Virus record (IMG/VR): IMGVR_UViG_3300021963_000051
Coordinates: 1-64,000 of that record
Length of the DNA: 64,000 bases
DNA from: a virus
Direction: 5' to 3' (one strand)
Shown here in pieces: positions 1 to 8,631 of the stretch. The notes under the pieces are model-generated. The model was not told the DNA's origin. It saw only the letters and a list, made by a program, of their open reading frames with translations, and did not search any database. A program made the translations under genes and the position numbers. The first letter of the stretch is position 1. The number at the start of each line of letters is the position of its first letter.

Positions 1-605
1 CTTGTGGCCCTTGTACTCCTTGTGGCCCTTGAGCGCCTACTGGTCCTACCACTGTACCTACATCAGTCCAAGTATTTGAACCCCACACCCATAAATGTCC
101 ATTATTTGCTGTAACATAACCAGTACCAGTGGTAAAAGCGTTAGGATAGGGAAGTCCTGCTTGTGTAGCAGTTGTTCCTTGAATGGTTATCGATGTACCG
201 TCGGCTCCTCGAGGACCACTTGGTCCACTAGGTCCGGTAGGTCCTTGTACTCCCTGAGGTCCCTGTACTCCTTGCGGTCCTTGTGGCCCTGTTATAGCTG
301 GTCCGGTAGGACCTTGTACTCCTTGTGGTCCTTGAACTCCTTGTGGTCCTTGAGCTCCTACTGGTCCTACCACTGTACCTACATCAGTCCAGGTATTTGA
401 ACCCCATACCCATAGATGACCTGTGCTAGATGTTATATAACCAGTGCCAGTGGTAAAAGCGTTAGGATAGGGAAGTTGAGCTTGTGAAGCTACTGTTCCG
501 TTAATAGTAACAGAAGAACCATCTCTTCCAGGTGGTCCACTTGGTCCAGTTGGTCCAGTTGGTCCTTGAACGCCTTGTGGTCCTTGTACTCCTTGCGGTC
601 CTTTT
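1..605 (-). repeat. Collagen-triplet blocks alternating with a repeated WVWG domain
   Basis: Inside the left-edge fibre gene, a non-collagen segment at about 382-545 recurs at about 61-224, offset by 321 bases (107 residues). Both copies carry the motifs YPNAFTTGTGY and WVWGSNTWTDVGTVVG. Between and around them lie GPQGVQGP-type triplets at about 1-60, 206-381 and 527-605. This is a coding repeat and a likely site of recombination or length variation. The number of copies beyond the left edge is unknown. Confidence 0.8.
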
Positions 606-1831
606 AAAGTCCCACCTACTGTAACAGTGGCTAGATTATTCAATGTCAAGGTCAGTGTACCTTGAGCGGACACTGTCGCTGTTGTAACGTACGGTCCTGT
701 TGGTCCTGTAGCACCAACAGGTCCTGTAACTCCAGCTGTACCTGCTCTAGCTGATAAACTCACTAACCAAGAACTCGAACTTGAGGCACCTACAGCATAG
801 TCACTCAAAACTTGTAGTGTTATACCATTGTTAGTTGAATTTATTACAGTACCTTCAAAGTAATTGGTACTACTAGAACTAACTAAAATTCTACTTCCAG
901 GTATGAAATAATGAGTATTAGTGTTAACATTTAAGATTTTACTACCTGTACCGCATACAATGGTGCTTGTTGATTGTAAAATTAATGCGCTGCCGCCACT
1001 GGTTTGTAATGGCACACCATTTACCGCAAGATTACTTCCTATGACTGAAACAGCATTTCCGCCAAGATAGATTGTACTGGAACTTACATATAAACTACGC
1101 CATTGCGTACTGCTAGTTCCTAGATCATAAGTTATATTTGCTGTAGGTATAAGATGACTACCTACTCTGCCTGCGGTTAATGTACCATCAATAGTAATAT
1201 TACCTTTAACGCCAAGATTTTTAAGGACAGTTAATCCTGTATTAATTTGTGAAGGACTTGTGGTATTAAAATAAAATAAACTTGTAACAGTATTAGCGGT
1301 AAAAGTTGTAGTACTTATGAGTAAAGTTGGATAACCATAACTATATACAGCACTGACTTTTTTAACTTGATTTGTTATATCTTCTCTTAAACTGTTTAAG
1401 GTCGAAGGTGGCTCAATTCCAAATTTGCCAAGTGTACTACTTACAGCAGGTCCTATTAGTTTCCAACTACCATCATAAACTCTAAATTGATTATTTCCAC
1501 TATCAAACCAAAAATCCCCTTCAGCAGGGTTAGCAGGGGCGGTTCCGCTTACTTGAGCTTGATACGTCGGTTTGAAAGAACTTCCATCATAGACTTTAAG
1601 GATTTTTTGATCTGTATCAAAAAATAACTGTCCAACTTGTGGATTAGTAGGAGAATTAGGAGTAGTATTAGCGAAACTAGTTAATAATTTAACAAAATTA
1701 TTATTAACAATCTCGCCATAATTATTAACGTTTTTTCCTATAAGTGATAAACTGGTGGTCAAATCGTCAATTTCATTATTTGAAATGACAACAAGAACAG
1801 TTCCGTTATTATTATATACTGTATATGACAT
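1..1831 (-). CDS. Collagen-like tail fibre protein (3' end beyond window)
   Basis: A start codon at 1831 (MSYTVYNNNG) opens a frame of 610 codons that runs off the left edge with no stop. Residues 1-90 resemble the N-terminus of the neighbouring fibre at 1902-3716 (SL-L-G, NYG, NFVKLL, then GQLFFDT), so this end probably anchors the fibre to the tail. Two DxxNxxxxVYDG-like strips follow, then a DLGTSSTQWRSLYVSS motif typical of marine phage fibres. From about residue 372 the chain turns into Gly-Pro-Gln/Val collagen triplets interrupted by a repeated small domain containing HLWVWGSNTW. Collagen triplets in phage fibres form trimeric rods. Role inferred: distal host-recognition or side fibre. 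The receptor-binding tip is outside the window. Confidence 0.8.
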   Translation of the reverse strand, partial: MSYTVYNNNGTVLVVISNNEIDDLTTSLSLIGKNVNNYGEIVNNNFVKLLTSFANTTPNSPTNPQVGQLFFDTDQKILKVYDGSSFKPTYQAQVSGTAPANPAEGDFWFDSGNNQFRVYDGSWKLIGPAVSSTLGKFGIEPPSTLNSLREDITNQVKKVSAVYSYGYPTLLISTTTFTANTVTSLFYFNTTSPSQINTGLTVLKNLGVKGNITIDGTLTAGRVGSHLIPTANITYDLGTSSTQWRSLYVSSSTIYLGGNAVSVIGSNLAVNGVPLQTSGGSALILQSTSTIVCGTGSKILNVNTNTHYFIPGSRILVSSSSTNYFEGTVINSTNNGITLQVLSDYAVGASSSSSWLVSLSARAGTAGVTGPVGATGPTGPYVTTATVSAQGTLTLTLNNLATVTVGGTLKGPQGVQGPQGVQGPTGPTGPSGPPGRDGSSVTINGTVASQAQLPYPNAFTTGTGYITSSTGHLWVWGSNTWTDVGTVVGPVGAQGPQGVQGPQGVQGPTGPAITGPQGPQGVQGPQGVQGPTGPSGPSGPRGADGTSITIQGTTATQAGLPYPNAFTTGTGYVTANNGHLWVWGSNTWTDVGTVVGPVGAQGPQGVQGPQ

Positions 1832-1901
1832 AATTTAGATATTTACCAAGTATAGGATTTAAAAATTCTAACTATATTTGATAGGTACGCTCCAAAAAAA
1901 T

Positions 1902-3716
1902 TTAGGTTTTTATAATATATCTTAAATAGACTCCTACACCTGTACCAGTTGTGACATAGGTAGTGGTGCTCATATCTGGAACCCTAAATGTACCTGCTCC
2001 GCCTATCCCAAATATATTACCAATTCGAGCAAACAAAGCCGGATAAAGTGTAGCAGTGTGGACTGCTCCTAATCCAGGAGTCCCCTCATTAGTACAAAGT
2101 AAATATCCATTTGGAGCAGTTGTTCCCCCATATGGTAATATAGTGCCTGGTAAAACCAATCCGTTATAGACATCCGCTAAAAAATTATCCTTAGATATCT
2201 TTTCAATTGTAGTAGTTGAGGTAGATGTGTTTAAAACTAACAAGGTATAGGTGCTTGTCGCAGCAGCTAAAGAAGCAGCATCATCAAATATTTTTCTAGT
2301 TATAGAAGCTGTAAAAACTACATTAGCACTGCCATCAAACAATATAGAAGTACCTGTTATGTGACCAGTTATTCCAACTTCTCTTTTAGTTTCTAATTTT
2401 GTACTAGTTCCAACAAGTCTGCCATAAAATACTGTAGTAGCTGTTCCAGTGCTACCAATGCCAAGACTATAACCTACTGATTGCGCATGGATTTGACGGA
2501 ACCTTGTAGAAGTGCTACCGATATCATAAACATCGTGTTTATTAGGCTGAATAATAATTCCAAAACTCGATGTTGACCCTACAACGATTTTACCTATACT
2601 TGTTGTAACACCTGTTACATTAAGATTACCTCGTATGACTAAATTTTTATCGATTCTTGCAGATCCAGCAATAGCAATTGAATTAGACGATGAATTTATA
2701 ATACTCAAGGTTCCTGCGAATCGAGCAGAACCATTTACGTCTAATGCGGGACTTTGGCTGTTAGTAACTGTATTCACACCTACACTGCCCGCTATTGGAT
2801 TAAAGGTTATAAATGTACTGGTGTTTATACCTACATAAAAATTTTTAGTATTATCCAAAAATTGAAGTAAAGCACCATCTATACCACTATACAGTCTAAT
2901 TGTTTGATTATAAGTCGGATTAATAACGTATAATCCGTTAGTATCACTTATCTTAAAAGTACCTGTATGAGTTTGTGATGTAGCCCTATTGCGTAAAATA
3001 TCGTTCGATCTTAAAACACTATTACCAGTAACTACTAATGATTCTGCCTTTTCTGACACTCCGTAATATTTGGCATTATTCTTATTGGTTAGATTAGAAC
3101 CTACTCTAATTATAGTGAACCCTTCTATCACTGCTCTTGGTGTAAATTCATGATTAGAAATTACAGAGATAACCTTGTTATTGGCCCAATTTAGTATAAC
3201 TGGATAAAACTCTCCCGCAACACTTTCTACATTGGTAAATTCTGGTCCACTTTTTATAGCACCACTACTTGCACTAGGTCCAACTAATTTCCATATATTA
3301 CCGTATCGTATTTTTAATTGCGCATTTTCAGTATCTACCCAAACATCACCTTCTCTAACAGTAGAACCATACTGCACATATGGATCATTAGGTTGTTGAA
3401 ATATTCCACTAGACGGAGTCCATCTACTAGAATTATTGGAACCGTTGTTTATTCTTAAAATTTTACGTGTAGGTTCGCTGGTATCATACCAAAGTTGACC
3501 TTCGATAGGATTCTCAGGAGGATAAGGACTAGAAAAATTTTCAAGAAGTTTAACAAAATTCTGAGAATACGCAAGTCCATAATTAGTATAACCCGGACCA
3601 ACTAAATCTAAACTGGTATCATAATCATTTTTTCCAGAAGTTTCTATAGCTGTAGGAACAATTATTGTACCTGTTTTGAAAGGATCAGAAAATGTAAGAG
3701 TGTAAGGGCTTGCCAT
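1902..3716 (-). CDS. Tail fibre/collar-domain structural protein
   Basis: 604 residues. The N-terminal 90 residues (MASPYTLTFSD, DTSLDLVG, NYG, NFVKLLENF, GQLWYDT) match the N-terminus of the next fibre gene downstream, so the two are paralogues in their attachment region. The middle is beta-rich, with a DIGSTSTRFRQIHAQSV motif and a FDGSANVVF strip as in cyanophage fibres. Residues about 517-604 (GTILPYGGTTAPNGYLLC to TFRVPDMS) match the phage tail collar domain family seen in T4 gp12 and many short fibres. Only about 70 bases separate it from the next gene, so co-transcription is likely. Inferred role: short or side tail fibre. Exact attachment site unknown. Confidence 0.75.
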   Translation of the reverse strand: MASPYTLTFSDPFKTGTIIVPTAIETSGKNDYDTSLDLVGPGYTNYGLAYSQNFVKLLENFSSPYPPENPIEGQLWYDTSEPTRKILRINNGSNNSSRWTPSSGIFQQPNDPYVQYGSTVREGDVWVDTENAQLKIRYGNIWKLVGPSASSGAIKSGPEFTNVESVAGEFYPVILNWANNKVISVISNHEFTPRAVIEGFTIIRVGSNLTNKNNAKYYGVSEKAESLVVTGNSVLRSNDILRNRATSQTHTGTFKISDTNGLYVINPTYNQTIRLYSGIDGALLQFLDNTKNFYVGINTSTFITFNPIAGSVGVNTVTNSQSPALDVNGSARFAGTLSIINSSSNSIAIAGSARIDKNLVIRGNLNVTGVTTSIGKIVVGSTSSFGIIIQPNKHDVYDIGSTSTRFRQIHAQSVGYSLGIGSTGTATTVFYGRLVGTSTKLETKREVGITGHITGTSILFDGSANVVFTASITRKIFDDAASLAAATSTYTLLVLNTSTSTTTIEKISKDNFLADVYNGLVLPGTILPYGGTTAPNGYLLCTNEGTPGLGAVHTATLYPALFARIGNIFGIGGAGTFRVPDMSTTTYVTTGTGVGVYLRYIIKT

Positions 3717-3719
3717 TTA

Positions 3720-4331
3720 TTAAATTCCTGAACTCAAACTTTGTATTCTTACTGTATAATCTACCTGTATCATTCTGTTCAATGACTTTTGTACAGGATG
3801 GAAAATTACATGAGTTAGCAATAATCCTTCATCTAATCCGGCAGGGCTATAGGATCTTAAACCTATCTCATCAAAAACATAGGTACTATTACTATATATG
3901 TCATTGTCAAATGCTAATTGATCTGCAGGTTCGCTAAAATCTAACAGACAACTTACTAAAATATCACTATAAAAAGTACCAGCCCTGTGCCTTACTTCCA
4001 TATAATTTCTTGCCGGATCTCTATTTACAGCAAGCCTCTTACTATCAACACTTTTTGAATAAGTTTGATAATACAAGCTCCCTTCTCCAATAACATTGGG
4101 AGTTCTATAAGTTATTATTCCGGTAGGATCAATTCTTGTTCCTCCGCTACCAAAACACATTACGCCTATAAATCCAGTATCTTGATTGCTCATAGCTTCA
4201 GCCAACGCATAGCTAAAATTTTCGTAATGAATAGCATTACGCTTATTAACTATAACTTCTTCAGTTAAAGGATCAAAAATTTTAATATGTCCTTCTATAT
4301 GAAAAAATCCATTATCTTTTGGGTTGTTCAT
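3720..4331 (-). CDS. Conserved structural protein of unknown function
   Basis: 203 residues, starting MNNPKDNGFFHIEGHIKIFD. Its position, first in a short fibre unit and 3 bases before the collar-domain fibre, suggests a baseplate or fibre-connector role. I do not recognise a named family. Visible features are a beta-rich soluble chain, no membrane segment or signal peptide, and the motif IGVMCFGSGGTRIDP. A GATAAATA late-promoter-like motif lies about 20 bases upstream, so this gene may start a separate late transcript with the two fibres. Confidence 0.6.
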   Translation of the reverse strand: MNNPKDNGFFHIEGHIKIFDPLTEEVIVNKRNAIHYENFSYALAEAMSNQDTGFIGVMCFGSGGTRIDPTGIITYRTPNVIGEGSLYYQTYSKSVDSKRLAVNRDPARNYMEVRHRAGTFYSDILVSCLLDFSEPADQLAFDNDIYSNSTYVFDEIGLRSYSPAGLDEGLLLTHVIFHPVQKSLNRMIQVDYTVRIQSLSSGI

Positions 4332-4350
4332 TTTATTTTATCCAATACGA

Positions 4351-4358
4351 TATTTATC
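4351..4358 (-). promoter_or_regulatory. Late-promoter-like GATAAATA upstream of 4331
   Basis: On the minus strand the sequence reads GATAAATA, one mismatch from the T4 late consensus TATAAATA recognised by gp55. It sits 20 bases before the ATG at 4331, in the only gap of more than 40 bases between the upstream structural genes and this fibre unit. Functional use is inferred. Confidence 0.5.
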
Positions 4359-4373
4359 CTCATAAAATATCCC

Positions 4374-6050
4374 TTAGGTTTCTAATTGTAATACCGTAAG
4401 TGTAACTGTTACAGTAGATGCAGCTGAATGCTGATTAGTTACATTAACAAAAATCTGATCGTCCACAGTAGGTTGATCATTAAATCCTATTAAAGCAGGC
4501 GTTAACCGTGTTGTTAACGAACCCGATGTTGTAACAACTTCAACTAGAACATTTCTACTAACTGGCGGATCTTGAAATTGCGGCCTCGTTACATCTGTTG
4601 ATTGTCCGACACTGGTTGCATATATCCTTACCCAAGCAGCAACATTAGTCTGAATTTTTGATAAAACATAAGTTTTAAACCCTTGTATGGAAACAGATGC
4701 TGTTGATCCCACTGATAATAAAGCGGTAGATGTTACTACACTTGTTCTAGAAGACAAACCTGCACTAGAACCTCCTCCAGAACTACCTGGCATAATAACG
4801 GTTGCGCTGTAAAATGTAGCAGAACTTGTGGTTAATACGGCAATCGTAGTGCCACTATTATCTTTAAAAATATGTTTGGCACTTTGATATACATTTACAG
4901 TATCTTGTAAATCAAGTCTAGTAGTAATTGTAGAAGATCCTGTATTGGCCGTTGTTATAACCGCTCTCGATCCATTTGTACCGGTTGAGAAATTTTCTAA
5001 GGCATAATAAGATATACCGCCTGTAGATGTCCCTGATTGATATAAAGTAGCAGAAGTTAAATATTGACCCCTAAATAAAATATTACCTATACTATCATCT
5101 TTCCTTAACGGATTTTTTCTCAAATCACTAGCACTTCTTCTACTAGAAATAAATGTTAAATTGTTAGATCCAGATAATGTAGGATTATCAACTGAAACTA
5201 CATCCTCAGAAGGCACACCATCAATACTAAATTTGGTATTTAAAAATTTTATTTTTGAGACGCCTTCATGATTTAAAACCAATGAAGTATCTCTAACGAC
5301 AAATTTTTGACCGTTTATACCAGATCCAAACAATAAAAGAGGAGTTGGTGTCTCTCCTTCCATTTCCCAACTCTGTTTCAAATGTAAATGGGTATAATCA
5401 TCTCCACGCATTTTAGTTTTAATAGGATTAGTTCCTAAATAAAATTCAACTCCTCCAGCTAAAACTTCCTGAGGATTGTCTGTAAAATTTTCAGCAGCTC
5501 TAAAGGTCAGCTGTCCTGAAAAACTATTCGTTTTTTCAATGGTCCAAAATCTTCCAGAAAAACCGCCTACACCTAAAGTAAGCAATTTTTCTCCTCCTAG
5601 AGTTGGCAAGGGATCATCTAAAATACGATTGGCTCTTTCTCCAGCAATGATAGGCCAATTTGTTACAGTATTGACATATTTGTCACCGTATCCTCTTATA
5701 CTTAAATAAGTGTTCTTTCTAGAGTTAGGATTTCGCAATCCATTTGTTACGAATAGAGTAGTCAAATGATTGTCAAGACCAGTTAATGGAGCACGTTCTC
5801 CACCGATAAGGGCCGATTCAAGAACAAATAAATTTTTACAAAGCAGTGTTCCAGTATTAAGTGTAATATTAGCAAACCTCACTGAAGAGGTTGTGGCTAA
5901 ATTCTGATCTGCTCCAGTTATGCTTACCCTGAGTAAATCAAACAAATCACTATACCTAAGCCTTTTGGTGACTCTATTATCTACAATAATAAATTGATGT
6001 GAACTGCCTGCTTCTATACCTGTAAATTGTAGATCAGTTACTCTTGTCAT
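4374..6050 (-). CDS. Virion structural protein with a shared C-terminal beta domain
   Basis: 558 residues (MTRVTDLQFTGIEAG). The N-terminal two thirds are beta-rich without a named domain that I recognise. A Gly-Ser linker (PGSSGGGSSAG) at about residue 417 leads to a C-terminal domain of about 130 residues containing AAWVRIYATS, LVEVVTTSG, TPALIGFND and TVTLTVLQLE. That domain recurs at the C-termini of many marine phage structural proteins and is probably a small beta-sandwich used for trimerisation or attachment. The start lies 1 base from the stop of the upstream gene, implying translational coupling in the baseplate/fibre operon. Function not established. Confidence 0.6.
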   Translation of the reverse strand: MTRVTDLQFTGIEAGSSHQFIIVDNRVTKRLRYSDLFDLLRVSITGADQNLATTSSVRFANITLNTGTLLCKNLFVLESALIGGERAPLTGLDNHLTTLFVTNGLRNPNSRKNTYLSIRGYGDKYVNTVTNWPIIAGERANRILDDPLPTLGGEKLLTLGVGGFSGRFWTIEKTNSFSGQLTFRAAENFTDNPQEVLAGGVEFYLGTNPIKTKMRGDDYTHLHLKQSWEMEGETPTPLLLFGSGINGQKFVVRDTSLVLNHEGVSKIKFLNTKFSIDGVPSEDVVSVDNPTLSGSNNLTFISSRRSASDLRKNPLRKDDSIGNILFRGQYLTSATLYQSGTSTGGISYYALENFSTGTNGSRAVITTANTGSSTITTRLDLQDTVNVYQSAKHIFKDNSGTTIAVLTTSSATFYSATVIMPGSSGGGSSAGLSSRTSVVTSTALLSVGSTASVSIQGFKTYVLSKIQTNVAAWVRIYATSVGQSTDVTRPQFQDPPVSRNVLVEVVTTSGSLTTRLTPALIGFNDQPTVDDQIFVNVTNQHSAASTVTVTLTVLQLET

Positions 6051-6051
6051 A

Positions 6052-8631
6052 TTAATACCTTCTTATAGTTATACCATCATCAGTTGTAATTGGTTCATTG
6101 TTTGTATCAAGCAATCTCGGATCGCCACCATAATAATATAGATCAGGCAATTCTGCTTCTTTCTGCCTAATAAATCTAGATACCCTATCGTTGCTGGTCA
6201 AAATAGATTGTGTCCCAGTAAAGATTAAACCTATTTTTTGTAAAACTTGAACCTGTACTCCTGAAATAATTCCTCCATCTATATTTAATATTAATAACTG
6301 ACTAGCAGTATTGATACTAAATTCAGGAGGAAATGATACTAAAGTAGTGCTAGTCACAGAAGTATATCCGTTATAAGAACTTTTTCTAAGTTTTCTTCCG
6401 CTATAATAAACTTCAAGTTGGTCTATAGCTTGTACGTAAGAATCTATAGTAATTCCATCCCCCCAATTTGTAGAACTGGTTATTGTAGATATAGCATATG
6501 TATTAGTAGACGTTGTTAGGAATTTTTGTACCTTCAATGTGTCTTCATATGGAATTGTCTGTAACACACCCTGATCTACTACCTTAGTACCTTCATCTAA
6601 GTAAAAAGCAGGACCAGTACCTAACGTTCCTCTTCTTAAAATTTGTAATTCATTATTATCGGTTCTAAAAAATTCAATTCTTTCTCTATCAATCAAGGCT
6701 ACTCCGGGAATATTTTGGGCATAATTACTAGGACTTAAAGCTCCAGGCTCAAAAACTGGAAGTTTTTCACTAGTATATGTCACAAATCCTGTTAAAAAAG
6801 TAGTATGATCTACACTTATTCTTTTATAGTGAGTTCTACCAAAAAAGTCATTAAAAATTCTATAAGCATACACTCTACTGGCCATATCTGGTTGTGATAC
6901 TATAGTAGCAATTATTTCGCTTGAATCCGTAGCTTCTACTTCATCACTAAATTGGATAGTTCTACCATCAGGCATTATTTCAAAATCAAACCTATGAACT
7001 AGGGGCCTGCCATCTAAATAAACCCAAATTAAGTTATCATCTATAACAGGGTTTAATAAAGTTACACGTCTAATGGAATTCCACGGACGAGTTTCAGTTC
7101 TAAAGGATTTGTCAATATGATCATTCCAAGTTAAAATTCTAATATTCTTATCTGATAATGGAGTAGGAAAATATAAAATATTATCGTTTATAATATAATC
7201 GTACTCAATTCCTGTAAACTTGGAACTTACAACAGCGACACGAGTTCCGTCAGGAAAAAGAGTATTCTGCAGAATAATATTGTTATTAGGTAAATCAAAA
7301 TAAAATTCAATACCTGCTTGTAATCTTACTCCATCGGCGTATACAAATACTTCTGATGTTAAAAAATAATTAGGTGGATAAGCTATGGCATTATGGATAC
7401 TATATGTTAAATTATTACTTTCTTTTACATAATAACTCGTGTAAGGTGGACTCAATCTTTTTCTATCAGTAGAACTTGAACTGGTACTGATTTCAACAAT
7501 TGCTTTATCACTGTACGGTTGAGCCGCTAATGGTTGACCAGGAAGATATGTTAGTATAAATGTTTGACTACTTGCAGATGATGGTACTGTTATAATTTGC
7601 TCGTTAAGTTTGCTATATCTAACGTATGGAGTGTTAAAAAACCAAGCATCAACCTGAAATTTTCTATTGTCAACCGTTGATCCTACAAAGTCGGGCATAT
7701 TATGTATTCTTACTGCTGCTCTGTTCCAATCTGTCCAACTAGGTTCAATACTGAAACCATAATCAGTGGTAGTTGTTATCTGCTGTACTTCTTGTCCATT
7801 AACTAAAACAAAAGCACTATGAACATCATCATACGCTGCCAAACTTTCTACAATACCAGAATTAAGGTCCTCAAATAAGGCAGAATTACTATCAATTAAA
7901 CCAATACCACCAATTCTGACAAAAGTAAATCCTCCTACACCGCTAGTGGTTTGAGGAGGTAGGACAATGTTATTTCCATCTATAAAAAATTGATTATCTG
8001 TAATTACTGTAGATGTACTTCTATTAAAAATTTTACCTTCATAGTATACACTAATATAACCATAGGCGTCAGGTAATACACTGATTCTAGCCGTAGTTGT
8101 CGTTCCTGCAACTATAGGAAAAGTTCCTGAGATTATTACAGCATTAGTATCTGTACCTTGAGTATAAATTGTAATTCCTAAACTATCTTGAGTATGACCC
8201 GGAACTAACTCTTCAGGAGCAAAGCTAACGCTCGGAGACATAAACCGATCTCCGTCAATAATTATATCAGAAGGAGCCACACCAAGAGCATCGCTCAGTA
8301 TACCGTTAGACCAGGTCCCACCTACGAGTGCAGTATCTAACGGTGAAAAATTAAAATCGTTTTTCCAAAATTCAATTGTGGGATTAGAATAGAGAGTGGC
8401 AGAAAATATATAACAAACACCACTATTTAAATTATTAACTCTCACTAGAGCTCTACCAGGAACAACTGTATCAGATGCTGTTTGATACCATATAGTAGTT
8501 GTATTTCCAGGATTAACGCTGCTTATCAAGGTATTATTTACAAAAAAACTCGTTGTAGAAATTTCCGACAGAGGATTATCTGTAATAATTACTACAGAAT
8601 TTGCTGTGGAGATTTGATCAATTATTTTCAT
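6052..8631 (-). CDS. Large baseplate-cluster structural protein
   Basis: 859 residues (MKIIDQISTANSVVIITDN). Its start overlaps the stop of the giant gene by 4 bases. The chain is Ser/Thr/Asn/Ile-rich and predicted beta throughout, with DWNRAAVRIHNMPDF, PPNYFLTSEVFVYADG and EYDYIINDNILYFPTPL as landmarks. Similar long proteins lie between gp6 and the fibres in marine T4-like phages and are detected in virions. I cannot match it to T4 gp8, gp9 or gp10 by eye, although its position would suit a peripheral wedge or fibre-attachment protein. No signal peptide or membrane segment. Confidence 0.6.
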   Translation of the reverse strand: MKIIDQISTANSVVIITDNPLSEISTTSFFVNNTLISSVNPGNTTTIWYQTASDTVVPGRALVRVNNLNSGVCYIFSATLYSNPTIEFWKNDFNFSPLDTALVGGTWSNGILSDALGVAPSDIIIDGDRFMSPSVSFAPEELVPGHTQDSLGITIYTQGTDTNAVIISGTFPIVAGTTTTARISVLPDAYGYISVYYEGKIFNRSTSTVITDNQFFIDGNNIVLPPQTTSGVGGFTFVRIGGIGLIDSNSALFEDLNSGIVESLAAYDDVHSAFVLVNGQEVQQITTTTDYGFSIEPSWTDWNRAAVRIHNMPDFVGSTVDNRKFQVDAWFFNTPYVRYSKLNEQIITVPSSASSQTFILTYLPGQPLAAQPYSDKAIVEISTSSSSTDRKRLSPPYTSYYVKESNNLTYSIHNAIAYPPNYFLTSEVFVYADGVRLQAGIEFYFDLPNNNIILQNTLFPDGTRVAVVSSKFTGIEYDYIINDNILYFPTPLSDKNIRILTWNDHIDKSFRTETRPWNSIRRVTLLNPVIDDNLIWVYLDGRPLVHRFDFEIMPDGRTIQFSDEVEATDSSEIIATIVSQPDMASRVYAYRIFNDFFGRTHYKRISVDHTTFLTGFVTYTSEKLPVFEPGALSPSNYAQNIPGVALIDRERIEFFRTDNNELQILRRGTLGTGPAFYLDEGTKVVDQGVLQTIPYEDTLKVQKFLTTSTNTYAISTITSSTNWGDGITIDSYVQAIDQLEVYYSGRKLRKSSYNGYTSVTSTTLVSFPPEFSINTASQLLILNIDGGIISGVQVQVLQKIGLIFTGTQSILTSNDRVSRFIRQKEAELPDLYYYGGDPRLLDTNNEPITTDDGITIRRY

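Noticed and set aside
1-700. Regularly spaced repeats as a CRISPR array
   Set aside because: The repeats are in frame and encode collagen triplets and a fibre domain. There are no constant 25-40 base repeats with unique spacers.
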